Of a stretch of 64,000 nucleotides of DNA, positions 36,601 to 47,033 are shown in pieces (position 1 is the stretch's first letter; the number at the start of each line of letters is the position of its first letter). The DNA lies in assembly GCF_954871325.1 (NCBI RefSeq), contig NC_088777.1:8905366-8969365 (forward strand). The letters are read 5' to 3'. Source of the DNA: Gordionus sp. m RMFG-2023. Taxonomy: Eukaryota; Nematomorpha; Gordioida; Chordodea; Parachordodidae. The notes beneath the pieces were generated by a model. The model did not search any database. It was not told the DNA's origin and saw only the letters and a list, made by a program, of their open reading frames with translations. The position numbers were made by a program, and so were the translations under genes.

Positions 36601-39600
36601 TAATCCCTTTTGTATTTTCTTCTTTTTGTATATATACAATTTTAGGACATGTTGCGATACTGCCATAAGTTTACTAAGACCTATCATATTGTCTAAGACC
36701 TATCATATTGTCTTAAGACCTATCATATTGTCTTATTGTTGTGTGTTCCCTCAGACGAGATATCAAATAACCAAGACTTATTATTCATATGATAATTCAC
36801 GCATTTTCTTGAGTAGTAGAAATTTTAATACGAAATTTTTGTTGTGGAGAAGTTTTCCATAATCGGCCATCATATGTGCCTGTGAAGATTCATGCACAAT
36901 AATATCACGATTTATCATTTATCTAGACCATCTCAGGTGCCAAATTTGAATTTGAGTATGGACTCCCAATTAAGAGACACGTTAAACAAAACACTTTATT
37001 GATTTTGATACTGTAGGTAATCCAATTTCTAATAATTTTGCTATTGTCCATATTAGTTTAAACTTTCATTAAAAGATCTTTTACTATTATTACTATCTTT
37101 GGGGAATAAATAATGTTTGGGTTGGGGAGACCCTAATTCTAGATATAAATGCTTAAAAAAATAAGTAGAATATAATCCAAACGAATAAAAAGTATAATAT
37201 ATATTCATATATGGTTAATTCCATGGCAAATCAACCTAAGTTTCAACCCCCCTCAGATTTTTCTAAAATTTTTACTAGAGTTTGCAAAGAAAAAATAAAA
37301 TTTTAGCCTCCAACTCCAAACAGCGGCTGATACACGGGCCTCTAGAGTCTAGACATCTAAAGAATGGTATATTTTGGGGAAATTTATTTTCATTTAATTT
37401 TAAATATCTTTGGATACAATTAAGCTAGAAGCGTCACTTGACTTTTTTATATAGCCTAATGGGAAACTTTTAAAGTTATATAATAAAAAATTATAAATGT
37501 TAATAACCGGAAATCATAGCCCAGCCTGGATTTTTTAAAAAAATTTTTTGGCTCGCCCCGTGTTTTATATTTTCCGGCCCGGCCTGGATTTTTTAATGGC
37601 GATTTAAAATAAGAAATCTTAGATTCAATTAATTTTTAAAAAGCAAATATCAATGAAAAAAATATCTTGTTTAAAGTCAAACCCTTTCCCGGAATAGAAA
37701 AGTTTCATGCTCTATGTCACTTAAGGAAAATTAAGATAAAGGTTAAATTATCTTCATTATTGTATTAAATTTACAATATATAAAAATTAAATTTTGTTTT
37801 CAGTAAATTATGGTCAAAAATTAATTTCTATTTTTTAGTTATTTTTATGAAGAAAAGTTTCCAGATCATAAATAACTATTCTTTTATAAAACATAAAATA
37901 TTAAATAGCTTTTTATTTTATAATATAATGATTAATATCATATATTTATTAAGAATATTTGCAATAGTTAATAATTAAAATGCCATATCTCATAAACTTG
38001 AGGTCGGCCCAACTTGAAAATTTGCTCATTTATTCATTAATCCTATATTTATGCATAAGAAATTGATAGAAAAAAAATACTGATTTGGTTTTGTGATCAT
38101 TTCCGGTTTTTGACTACAAAAATTTTTTCAACATATAACTTTAAAGGCCTACTATTAGGCTTTATAAAGAAATTTAAATGACGCTATTAACTCAATTATA
38201 TCCAAAATATTTAAAATTAAAGAGAGAGTATTTTGCCCAAAATGCCCTTTCTACCTTTAGAAGAGAAGCCCGTATCTCAACCTCTGTTTGGATTAGAGGC
38301 TAAAATGTTAGTAAAAATTTTGGAAAAATCTGAGAGGGTCAGGTTGAAAATAGTATTTTTTTTGTTGATTTGTCATGGAATTCATTATATATAACATTAA
38401 ATCTGTGTTTAACTACGTTTGTTGTTAGATCTTAATAGCTCATTACATAATTCTCAATCCCACAACGCCTGATTCAGACTGCATTTCTCCTTGATTGGCG
38501 TTCTCTTCTGTATGTTTATCATTGACAGATAATAAATTTAAAAGAAATAACATAAATTTACTAATAAACATTACTTGTTTTTCTTGAATTTTTTATTTAG
38601 CAAAAGTGTGTGAAGTTTCTTTTGAAATATATTTTGCCTATAAATAAATATATATAAAAAATTTTTTTAAATGTTGTATACTTAAAAATAATCCTTTATG
38701 GTTTTTCTTTTATGTGATGTTAAAAAAATTTTGTTATGGTTCTTAAGCTCGTTCTTGTTCCATACTGAGATTAATGGTGTGTAAGTTCTTCCTGTTGTAT
38801 TCATTAGAATTTGACAAAAACAAATTAATATTTATTATCAGTAGATAAATAATAGGTTGTTCTTGTTCTATGTCTTCCTATAAAAAATATTGTAGAATAG
38901 ATATTTAAAAAAAGAGTAATTAACTACCTTCATGTTCATCAATTTAATGATCATAGATACTATACTTTCTCCTAACACATCTTCTTTATTAGTAAACCTT
39001 TAACAAACAATTATATTAATAAAAATATTTATTGTAAAAACACCATTGAATTACCAATTTTTACTTCTTTTTTCTTACATAGTGTCTTAATACCCTTTAA
39101 GATTGGTATAGACAATTATATATTTAATATAAAAAAAATCAACCCGCTGTTAATTCCAATTCTGTGTAATGTCTTTAAAAGCTACTAAAAGCTTTTTTTT
39201 AAAATATCGTTAAATTTCCATGTCTTTTTCTAATATGGTCTGTCCACTTAAATTATGCTATGTGCAATTTTTAATATTGGGCATATTTTGAAATATGAAA
39301 AGACAGGAAATATCTTTGTTACAGGATGGGTTTAGTAAAACAATAAATGAAATTAAAATTATTTTTTTCAAAAAAAGTATCCCCTCTCCCGTTGTAGGGA
39401 CCACTGGTTTTGGTTAAGGCTTTACCAGTTTCAGGAGACAGGTATTTTGAAACCATAGACCAAACAAGAACCGATATATGGACAACTCTTCAAGCCCGGT
39501 TTAATATAAACTAGGGGCGGGTTGGGACAACTCTCAGAAAGTCGGATCGGTTCTGATTAAGTTTCTGTAAGCATAATTTCTGTTAAAGTCTGAACCTAAT

Positions 39601-42600
39601 TTAGGCTCACACCCTTTATTCCCTTCCTTCTGATTGCGTAATCTTACCATTTGTCGGTTACTATAATTGAAGCCTAATAATTCCTTATACACCGTTATCA
39701 AAATGTAGGGTAATATCGCCAACGATGGAGTTTAACCATAAATTGCACGATAAGTCATGTAGAAAGAAATAATAAAATAAATTTATAAATCGAGAATAAA
39801 ATAAATAATTATAAAATGAAAAGAAAAATAAATTAGTAAAAAAATTTTTTTTTTAAACGAAATTTTAGGATTCCCGCTGAAATGAATATGCAGATGGCAG
39901 CTTTGGTGGAGCCTATGGCCGTAGGCTATTTTGCCTTATTGCGTTCTCGTATGCCATTCGGCGGTACTGTTTTGATATCCGGAGCGGGGCCTATCGGCCT
40001 TTGCTGCCTCATTTGTGCTATAAACATGGGAGCTTCCAAGGTGTATATAACAGGTTTTTTTAAAAAAAAGATGTCTCCAATATTTATACTTCTTTTTAAT
40101 TTTAGAGACTCTTACAGGGTTGTCAGGTAAAATTATTTCAATGTGGAAGATTTTCGTAAACTCTTTTTCCATCATAAATAATCAACTAATAATAGAAAAA
40201 TAGATGACGATTTATTTCGTTATGCAATCAGTTTCCCCCTGGGTTTATCATTTTTAAACCAATACAATTTCAACATATGTAATTAGGTCTCATAATTGTT
40301 TTGAAAGCCATGCGCTCCATTGTAAATTCATAATTTAAAAAAAAATAATACTAATTATGGATTTATTTTTTAAATATTTATAAAAACATAGCTCTTTAAA
40401 AATGTTTTTAATAATGATCGTTTTCTCATTTTAAAATTTATACAAATTAGCCAATATAATATGGCCGCTAATTATATAAGATCTCGTCTTTTATTGGTTA
40501 TCAAATAAAACCTGACAAATTTAAGAACAAGGGGGATCAAGTAGAAAGAGGTAATAGAAAATTTTGATTTTAAAATCGATTATATTTTTATAATTTTCCA
40601 AAACTGAAAAAAATTAGAATGTGGGAAATTTTGTGGTATATTTTGGGAATTTTATAAATGTGGTTGTTGAATTAAGTGTTTATAGATTTCGACTTTTTAA
40701 TAAAATTGTAGTAGTATACTAGTCATTTTGGCAGCCCTGGATAATGTTGTTAATTGGCTTGATTTGAGCCGATTTTTAAAAACGGTTAAAATATTTTAGC
40801 TAGAAGAATATTGCCTAAGTTTCGAGATTTCGTTAAAAGATGTCCAAACCCTTGTGCCATGTATGAGCAAAATTTTCAGGCTTGCATAATAATTTTCTGG
40901 TTAAAATATTGACTTTAGACGTTTTAAAAAATAGGCTCAGATTGAGCCGTTGACCTATATAAGATCTGGCAACCCTGCTCATGAACACGTGCAAAAATTT
41001 TTCTTTTTGTTCAGCTTTATTATTGATATTATTAATTTTTTTTCAAACCCCCAAAATATTGTTTTTATGGGAAATGGGATACTTTTTTAAACAATAAGTA
41101 ATCTTTTTTGATGGAAAATTTTTAATTCTATCTTTTCCATATAAATTTAGACTTATTAAAATATCATCCTAGCTTTTAAAATCTAGTTAGTTCATATTTC
41201 CTTTAAAATAAGTGTAGGCAAACATTAAAAATAAAGTAAAAGCTTAAATATAATTATTTTTTTTCAATTTTGTTGTTTTATCAAATATTTTTTGAGATTT
41301 TAATGGTCAAGAAAAGCCTCAAATTCTTATCATTTTGGACCTTCCAATTAGAACATTTCATCTTATAAGTTATATTACGATTTTTAAAAAAAATTTAATA
41401 TTTTATATCATAAATTTTTGACATGTCAAAGTTTAATTTAGGCTAGATAATTTATTTATTTCAATTAAATCCTGGTTAAAACCGTTAAGATATGCTGGAA
41501 AATAGGCTTAAAGCTGCTAAACTTTTGGGAGCTGATCACACATTGCAGATAATACCTTCTTCCCCGGATACTTTTAACCTCACATTCGCTGATAAAGACG
41601 CCAATGACCCTAATAAAAACCGATTTGAAACTTTTTTCGAAAAACATGATAGACCAGATGTCACCTTTGAAGCAACTGGTTCTGAAAGCGGGATAGAATT
41701 GGCTCTCAAAGTTTATATATATAATATTTTTATTTAGCGATAATTTCGTTCAATAGAAGTAGGAGAAAGAAATAAAACAGAAGGAATTAAAGAGAAAAGA
41801 ATTATGAGAATTTTATGTGCAGACAGAATTTTCATTTTCGAAGCAAAAAATGAATTAAAAAAAAATGATTCTCTTTTTTCTCTCACGCATATCAATTATT
41901 TTAAAAAGGTTCTGATTTGGGGGTTTTCGGTTATTGTTTTTTTCTTTTTCACAATATATTATATATAGGGGAAATGTGACATGAATGGCTATGTTTTTGT
42001 TTTTCAAAAAATGGCATTAAGATTTGGATTTAACCAAACAAATTTTTTATCAATGTGTAGCCCAATTCTTAATCTTTAAAATAAAATTTAAATCAAAGCT
42101 CATCTATATTAGTTGATTTTCAGCCAGTCAAAACATGGTATGTTCTGGCCATATACTATGTGTTAACTTCCATTATAAATTATTTAAGAATTTTATTTTA
42201 AATATTACAATATGAAATGCTTGTAAAAGACATATGTTAATATTTCTTCTTTTTTTAGATATATAAAAGTTTAATTATACATTAATTTAATTAATATTTA
42301 CATCTAAGTTTATCACCATCTATTTAATGATAATATTTTATAAATTAATATCTTGATTATTTTTTTGTTAAACATTTTTGTTTTAATATAAAATTAACCA
42401 CTATCCATCTATTTAAATGATTTTATAAATTATTATTTTGACTATATCAAAAGATTAACAAAAATTGGCAAATACATCACCAATATTACTTTATCTATCT
42501 ATTCAAATGATTTTATAAATTATTATTTTAACTATATCAAAAGATTTAAACAAAAATTGGCAAATACATCACCAATATTACTTTATCTTTATATTTTTTT

Positions 42601-43395
42601 ATGTTGATTATAAACAAGGTGACTAAACCTGGAGGAAAGCTGATATGCATAGGCTTTTCGTTTCATCCCACCAAAATCAAAGTTGCTAACATTATCGTCA
42701 AGCAAATCGATATCCTGGGCATTTTTCGATACGCTAATTGGTATATTCCTTTTTATTATTAATTTTGTTTTATAAAAATGTTACAAATCAACCAATAAAA
42801 AAAACTTATTTTTTTTGTCTCAAAGATAAAAAAAAATTAAATGTAACACACTCAAACATAATCCAGTACCAGCGACTAACCCTTTCACATTTGCACTAAT
42901 TCGTGGCCAATTAATTATATTTATATATTTCGCCGCGAATTCGCTCTAACTATGAGAGTAATACATTATCATTGATATAAGATTTTTCTTATTTTATTAG
43001 TGGGAAATTTGCATTTATATATATTTTTGAAATCTAAAATTTTCAATAATATTAGACATGACATGTCATGATATGTGTTTAATACTTTGTTGAGCCTGTT
43101 TTAAATAGTATTTATATCTGGTATTAACTAAAATTATTTTCTAATTTTCGATATTAATCATTATGTAAAATGAAATCAAGTAACAATAAATTTTAATGTA
43201 TAAATTTATTGTTACAGCTTTCCCCAGACCATTTCTCTTTTACATAATTGCCGAAATAAGGAAGAAATTCGCAAAATCATGATAACCCACATGTTTAATT
43301 TCTCAGAAAGTCTTGAAGCTTACACTGTTGCCAAAGAAAATAGTCGGAATAACGCTGTAAAAGTCATGATAAAGGTATCGGATCATGACAAATAA
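30600..43395 (+). CDS. SORD: Sorbitol (polyol) dehydrogenase, zinc- and NAD-dependent, eight exons
   Basis: Member of the medium-chain dehydrogenase family that interconverts sorbitol or related polyols and ketoses with NAD, probably in the cytosol. Exons: 30600-30641, 30683-30716, 30772-30939, 32415-32574, 39869-40053, 41490-41710, 42619-42740, 43218-43395. All introns are GT-AG and every junction keeps phase; the sum is 1110 bp, 369 residues, normal for the family (human SORD 357). Visible residues: catalytic zinc ligands Cys37, His62 and Glu63 (motif GHE) and Glu149; structural-zinc cysteines 93, 96, 99 and 107; Rossmann motif GAGPIG at 173-178; Asp197 ending the second beta strand, which indicates NAD rather than NADP; the substrate-side motif GICGSDVHYW at 35-44. 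Human SORD lacks the Cys4 site, whereas whitefly, fungal and bacterial relatives have it. The start ATG gives the usual MQALVL opening. Substrate (sorbitol, xylitol or another polyol) cannot be told from sequence. No damage is seen. Confidence 0.93.
30683..30716 (+). CDS. SORD: Polyol dehydrogenase exon 2 (34 bp microexon)
   Basis: Encodes residues 15-25 (EERDIPEPGEN) plus the first base of codon 26. It matches the conserved PEPG turn of the family. It is followed by a 55 bp intron (30717-30771). Human SORD has PIPEPGPNEV at the same place, which fixes both junctions. Confidence 0.85.
30772..30939 (+). CDS. SORD: Polyol dehydrogenase exon 3
   Basis: Completes Glu26 and runs to the first base of codon 82. 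It carries catalytic Cys37 in GICGSDVHYW and the His62-Glu63 pair in GHE. The donor follows LQI at 30940; the codon is completed by exon 4 to give the conserved GDRV. Confidence 0.92.
30940..32414 (+). other. SORD: Polyol dehydrogenase intron 3 (1475 bp)
   Basis: GT-AG intron of AT-rich sequence. I see no coding block or recognisable element in it. A 77-codon open frame on the minus strand (31003-31236) has no recognisable content. Confidence 0.7.
32415..32574 (+). CDS. SORD: Polyol dehydrogenase exon 4 (structural zinc loop)
   Basis: Encodes GDRVCIEPGVPCRHCSLCKA and onward to HK. The four cysteines 93, 96, 99 and 107 form the structural zinc lobe, followed by ATPPYDGTLRRYFAHPSDFC, a strongly family-typical stretch. 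It is too short and intron-bounded to be found by a simple search for ORFs that begin with Met. It ends with two bases of the Lys135 codon before GT at 32575. Confidence 0.92.
33415..33606. mobile_element. TA-flanked short TIR element (Tc1/mariner-type MITE)
   Basis: A 192 bp segment is bounded by TA at 33413-33414 and 33607-33608. Its ends are inverted repeats of about 45 bases: CACAAATTGAACGTTTCAAC is shared by both, followed by GC(A/T)/TACGC-type matches and AAACGCAAAT. It is non-coding. TA target duplication is the hallmark of the Tc1/mariner superfamily. It lies in intron 4 of the dehydrogenase gene. Confidence 0.8.
34624..35890. repeat. Left arm of a long inverted repeat inside intron 4
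   Basis: This segment matches the reverse complement of 38600-39386 over several blocks: near 34650-34770 (shared TTCATTTATTGTTTTACTA, AGATATTTCCTGTCTT, TTTCAAAATATGCCCA), near 34840-34920 (TAGTAGCTTTTAAAGA, TATTAAATATATAATT), near 35700-35790 (TACAACAGGAAGA, AACTTACAC) and near 35800-35890. It carries about 500 bases absent from the right arm (roughly 34990-35590). The arms are clearly diverged, so the event is old or the copies were separate insertions. No protein was recognised in either arm. Confidence 0.75.
36130..36735. repeat. Cluster of short tandem repeats between the inverted arms
   Basis: Three copies of a 20-22 bp unit containing AAGACCTATCATATTGTCT stand at about 36674-36735. 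Just upstream, ATCTACGACACGC recurs twice (36162 and 36217 area), and a unit built on CATTT(T)TAGTC(A/T)GAG..TCGGCT occurs twice (36300-36410). Confidence 0.65.
37500..37610. repeat. Repeat with CCCGGCCTGG blocks between A/T runs
   Basis: AGCCCAGCCTGGATTTTTTA and CGGCCCGGCCTGGATTTTTT repeat within about 90 bases. The interior resembles that of the element at 932-1144, but its termini are not recognisable. Confidence 0.35.
38600..39386. repeat. Right arm of a long inverted repeat inside intron 4
   Basis: Reverse complement of the left arm at 34624-35890, with the outer end at the run GTATCCCC (39378-39385) matching GGGAATAC near 34624. The two arms enclose about 2.7 kb. They could be the ends of one fold-back element or two opposed copies of one dispersed repeat. 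Confidence 0.75.
39869..40053 (+). CDS. SORD: Polyol dehydrogenase exon 5
   Basis: Encodes residues 136-196, including the catalytic-zinc glutamate in LVEPMAVG (Glu149) and the coenzyme-binding GAGPIG motif. It lies 7.3 kb beyond exon 4. The junction restores KIPAEMN, matching the KLP of relatives. Confidence 0.92.
40441..40685 (+). repeat. Dispersed repeat, copy 1 (with 51010-51295)
   Basis: Direct repeat of the segment at 51010-51295, in the same orientation. Shared blocks include ATGGCCGCTAATTATATAA, AAATTTAAGAA, AGAATGTGGGA and GGGAA(A/T)TTTTA.AAATGTGG. Termini are not sharply defined and no coding potential is visible. Confidence 0.7.
40732..40977. mobile_element. Copy of the palindromic TIR family, hAT-like ends
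   Basis: The segment runs from CAGCCCTGG to GGCAACCCTG, with inner inverted arms TTGAGCCGATTTTTAAAAAC and its approximate complement, around the family core (TCGAGATTTCGTTAAAAGAT, then GTCCAAACC, then ATGTATGAGCAAAAT). CAGGGTTGCC-type ends resemble hAT elements. No matching 8-base target duplication is seen. It sits in intron 5. Confidence 0.65.
41490..41710 (+). CDS. SORD: Polyol dehydrogenase exon 6
   Basis: Encodes residues 197-270. Asp197 and Arg202 (TDMLENRL) are the expected adenosine-ribose contacts of an NAD enzyme. About ten more residues than in human SORD fall between LQI and RPDVTFE, a lineage-specific loop rich in Asp and Asn. Confidence 0.9.
41711..42618 (+). other. SORD: Polyol dehydrogenase intron 6 (908 bp)
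   Basis: GT-AG intron of AT-rich DNA; its 3' part (42405-42590) is a tandem repeat ending about 30 bases before the acceptor of exon 7. Confidence 0.75.
42405..42590. repeat. Tandem repeat, two units of about 92 bp
   Basis: Two nearly identical units sharing TGATTTTATAAATTATTATT and GGCAAATACATCACCAATAT stand in tandem. A third, much more diverged unit may lie at 42310-42400. It lies within intron 6 of the dehydrogenase gene. Confidence 0.8.
42619..42740 (+). CDS. SORD: Polyol dehydrogenase exon 7
   Basis: Encodes residues 271-310 and two bases of codon 311: VTKPGGKLICIGF followed by the IDILGIFRYAN segment, equivalent to VDIKGVFRYCN of human SORD. Acceptor AG at 42617-42618, donor GT at 42741. 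Confidence 0.9.
42741..43217 (+). other. SORD: Polyol dehydrogenase intron 7 (477 bp)
   Basis: GT-AG intron of AT-rich sequence. I see nothing else in it. Confidence 0.75.
43218..43395 (+). CDS. SORD: Polyol dehydrogenase exon 8 and stop
   Basis: Encodes the C-terminal helices of the catalytic domain (ITHMFNFSESLEAYTVAKEN) and ends in VMIKVSDHDK with TAA at 43393-43395, matching the THRFPLEKALEAFE and KIMLK segments of human SORD. No AATAAA is visible just downstream; a tandem repeat begins about 30 bases after the stop. Confidence 0.9.
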
Positions 43396-43424
43396 CCTAA
43401 TAATATGATTTAGTAAAAAATTTT

Positions 43425-43880
43425 TAAATTATCTTTCTCTTCACTCAATAATGTTTTATTAATTACAAAAAATGATAAAATTCTCTTCATAGAGCTTTTC
43501 ACTATTCATTCCATTTATTATTTATATTATACAAATATATATTTTTAAATTATCTTCTCTTCACTCAATAATGTTTTATTAATTACAAAAAATGATAAAA
43601 TTCTCTTCATAGAGCTTTTCACTATTCATTCCATTTATTATTTATATTATACAAATATATATATATTTTTTAATTTTCTCGTTCATTCAGTCAATGTTTT
43701 TAATATTTTTTGGAATTATTTATGTTTCCTCTCGGACCAATGATGTTTTATTTATTACAAAAAATGATAAAATTCTTTTTATAGAACTTTTTAATAATCA
43801 TTCCATTTAATATTATATATTTTTTAATTTTGTCGTTCATTTAGTCAATGTTTACAATATTTTTTGGAATTATTCATGTT
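43425..43880. repeat. Tandem repeat of about 118 bp just after the dehydrogenase stop
   Basis: Two almost identical units (about 43425-43545 and 43546-43660) share CAATAATGTTTTATTAATTA and TTCATAGAGCTTTTCACTAT. A degenerate third unit (about 43735-43820) follows, with two copies of a second motif containing GTTCATT(C/T)AGTCAATGTTT between and after. The array probably falls in the 3' untranslated region or immediately downstream of the gene. Confidence 0.8.
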
Positions 43881-45377
43881 TGGTGAACCAACCATTTTCA
43901 TCATTGCCTCCCTTGCAAATTGTAAAATGAATAACATTCCCACATTTATATCATAATCCCCCCTCCCCAATTTGAGGTGGCTATCAATTTATCATTGATC
44001 GTCCACTAAGTATTTCCAAGAGCTTTTATTTTAGGTAAATTTAGTAGATTAATTATTTAATCATTGAATTTAAATTATTTATACAACTTGACAATTTATA
44101 TATTATTTATACAACGCATAATTTTTAAATATTATCGAAAATATTTATTTATTCTTAATATGTACTAAATAAAAATATTATATTTAAAATTATTTTCTTA
44201 TACAAATCGAAATAAAAAATTATTTTTTTTGTACACTAATTCATATCCTACGTCCTCTGTGAACGCTCATCACTGGGTAATTTACAAAAACAAGCTAATT
44301 TTTTAGTAACTACGCGATGCTTATCAATGATTTTACTCAAATAAATGTTGTGTTTCTTAATTTTTGAATTTATATTTTTCTTTTTATATTAAGAATTTTA
44401 TTAAATGTTTTATAAAAAAAATATTTTTTAATGAGTTTCATTTTTGAAAACGGGGTTTTAACCCGAACGTCGGCTACTATTGTTTTATAAACATGTTCTC
44501 GAATAATATAAATATTTTTTGGATTAAATAATGAAAGGACAAAATATTTATAAATTAAATTATAGCCAATATGAGGTTAAACATCCTATTGAAAACGAGA
44601 GAAATATAATTTTCAAATTGTTCTCCTGTGAATTTACAAAGAGATAATGTAATTTTCAGGCGACTATTTATAAAATAAAAATACTGGTTTTAGACTTAAT
44701 CCTCAAAGCTCGGGAAATCCCGGGTTATGATTTTGATAAATAATATTTTCTAGACAATATTTAGAAAAAATACAAAAATTAATAGCGATCACTAGAGAAA
44801 GTTTGAAATGATATTTTTTTTTAATTTAAAGACAAATAATAGTTTTTTAAAATAAATGTTAACAGCACTTTCAAAAATTGTTAATATTGATTAATGGTAT
44901 TCTACATTTTGGTTCATATTTTTAAAACATTTACTTAAAGTATTATTGTTTTACTTATCAGGTCAATTCAACGAAACTTTTATCGCGAAACTCTTTTTAG
45001 TGAAACTTTTATCGCAAATGTTGTTCATCAAGAAAGAATTTTAGAGTCATGGTAAATAATATCCCGAAATCTTTTCCGGTAAACATTTACAGCGAAGATA
45101 ATTGGGAATTTATTTCAGTGCACTTAAGAGCGAAAACCACACGAAAAAAAAGCTTTGTAAATTTTGTTATATTTGTTAACTTCTTCTATCCCAGTGCCCA
45201 TACCTATCATACGATAATTGAACATCTGTATAAAATTTATTAATATAAGGAGGGTTTAAATAATATTTATTACTAAGATTAGTTATCTATGTTTGGCTTA
45301 ATTTTATTGAAATAGGATAATTTTTTAAATAAATTTATTTTATTAATTATTTGTAGTATATATATTCTCCACTTCCA
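43881..45377. other. AT-rich stretch between the dehydrogenase and a LINE fragment
   Basis: A short internal repeat (GAAACTTTTATCGC twice near 44978-45016) is visible. Nothing else can be supported. Confidence 0.55.
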
Positions 45378-46040
45378 CAGACAGCGGATACGAATTTCTC
45401 GAGGCTTTCCCATTGCGAAACCTTGACCAGCTCTTAAGCAATGATGAGCTACGTCACGCCATCGGTCTTAGACTCAATTGTTATATGGTAATACATCACT
45501 GTATCCTCTGTTCAAACATCGGTCAACTCCATAGGCCATCACTCTTTGCTTTGCACTGTAAGCGCTGTAAAGACAGATTCATTAGGCATTTAAAATGCAA
45601 TGATACTATTGCGCATTGAAACCTGCTGGCATCCCATCAACCCTCGAGCCTACTGGCCTTTACAATTCCGATGGTAAGCGGCCTGATAGTTCTACCATGA
45701 TCTATTGGAAGAGGGAGGAATTCCTAACCTGGGATTTCTCATATCGATCCTCTTGCCCCATCCAATATAAATAGGGGTGTTCTACCAGGCTAAATATTCA
45801 CCATCGCTACCCGTTTACTATACATTCCTACCACTAATCGCCACGATTCTAACATCGTTCGGCACTCATGGCCTGGCCTTTTTTAAAGAGCTGGGAAAAC
45901 GAATCTCTGCTAAGACCGAGGATTCCCAAGAGGGATTCTACTTATTTACTTCAAAGGTTAGCCCTAAACATAATAAAATGCAATTCACTCAGCTTTATAA
46001 TCTCAATGAACGAAACCCCCTGAATGAACATCCTATAGGA
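45378..46040 (+). pseudogene. 3' fragment of an RLE-type LINE ORF
   Basis: SGYEFLEAFPLRNLDQLLSN at 45378 onward aligns with SGYEFLETIPSNNLDLLLTA of the large LINE, followed by GLRLNC, a Cys/His knuckle with HCKRCKDRF, and in another frame FGTHGLAFFKELGKRISAK, matching FGSKALSFFKELGKRIREK. Reverse transcriptase is absent, and stops plus frame changes break the endonuclease. It is a 5'-truncated dead copy of the same or a sister family, lying about 2 kb downstream of the dehydrogenase gene. Confidence 0.8.
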
Positions 46041-46571
46041 TTGACTTAGGCTATTTTGCTCCCAATTATAACGTTGACTCTAAAAGGGAACTTGGATCTC
46101 AATTGATAAAGACAGCAAAAATTAATGACTTTATATAATTGTGAATTACTAATATTATATTTTTTCCAATAATTGTGAAAATTATAATTAATTTGTAATT
46201 TTATAATCATTTTTGACTTTATACTAAGCTTTCCTATTAATTGAATTTAAAATTCAATAAAAATTATTGTTATATTTTCAAAATTGTAGATTTATGCAAC
46301 AAAAACTCTTAAAATTGTTATATCATGTAATTCATTCTTAATATTATAATATAATGAATAAAAGATAGAAGTAGGCAAAATACTAGATCCTATTGCCAAA
46401 CATATAGTATCTATAACAGAAAATAATCTCCTTTTTGACATTTTAAATTAATTTCACTATAAATATAAAAGCCTAATATATCACATATTTTCATTTCTAG
46501 AACATAGTATCATTGGCATTTATTTTAAACATTTTCTATATATATTTTTGGCCAAAATAATATATTGTAAT
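46041..46571. other. AT-rich stretch after the LINE fragment
   Basis: No coding block or repeat recognised. Confidence 0.55.
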
Positions 46572-47033
46572 CCTGGAGATTTTACTCATAGGAAGCAGAA
46601 ACGTTTAGACATCTATTTGCCAAATTTCGAGGTTTACATAATATTATTTTGTCTAAAATCCTAATCGTGCCATTAAAAACACTAGTAATTATGGTGCTTC
46701 TTTGAAAATTAAAGATATAAAACATAAAATATATTTCTTTAAATACCAATAATTTTTTGCGATTTATCCAAATCCTAAATAGCCAAAATAATATGATATA
46801 AACCTGGAGATTTTGCTCATATGTGGCAGAACGGTTTGGACCTCTATTTGCCAAATCTCGAGGTTCACATAATATTATTTTGGCTAAAATCTTAATCGGG
46901 CCATTAAAAACACTAATAAATATTTTAGCTTCTTCGAAAATTAAAGATAAAACATAAAATGTAATTTTCTAAATACCAATTATTTTTTGTGATTTATCCA
47001 AATTCTAATTCGGGAAAAACCAATTGAGCAAAA
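46572..47033. mobile_element. Palindromic TIR family core, two tandem units of about 231 bp
   Basis: Each unit begins CCTGGAGATTTT(A/G)CTCATA, carries the TTTAGACATCTATTTGCCAA / TTTGGACCTCTATTTGCCAA core and GAGGTT(T/C)ACATAATATTATT, and ends with AAAATTAAAGATA..AAAACATAAAAT and a GATTTATCCAAAT stretch. First unit 46572-46802, second 46803-47033. Confidence 0.7.

Larger units (their letters stand above)
32575..39868 (+). other. SORD: Polyol dehydrogenase intron 4 (7294 bp)
   Basis: GT-AG intron, by far the longest of the gene. It holds a TA-flanked TIR element (33415-33606), two arms of a long inverted repeat (about 34624-35890 and 38600-39386) and clusters of short tandem repeats (36130-36735) between them. 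No gene is visible on either strand. Its size reflects transposon and repeat gain. Confidence 0.75.
40054..41489 (+). other. SORD: Polyol dehydrogenase intron 5 (1436 bp)
   Basis: GT-AG intron holding a dispersed repeat copy (about 40441-40685) and one copy of the palindromic TIR family (40732-40977). The remainder is AT-rich without features. Confidence 0.75.

Noticed and set aside
34624-39386. Polinton/Maverick reading of the long inverted repeat
   Set aside because: No polymerase, integrase, protease or capsid-type coding is visible between the arms, and the span is too short.
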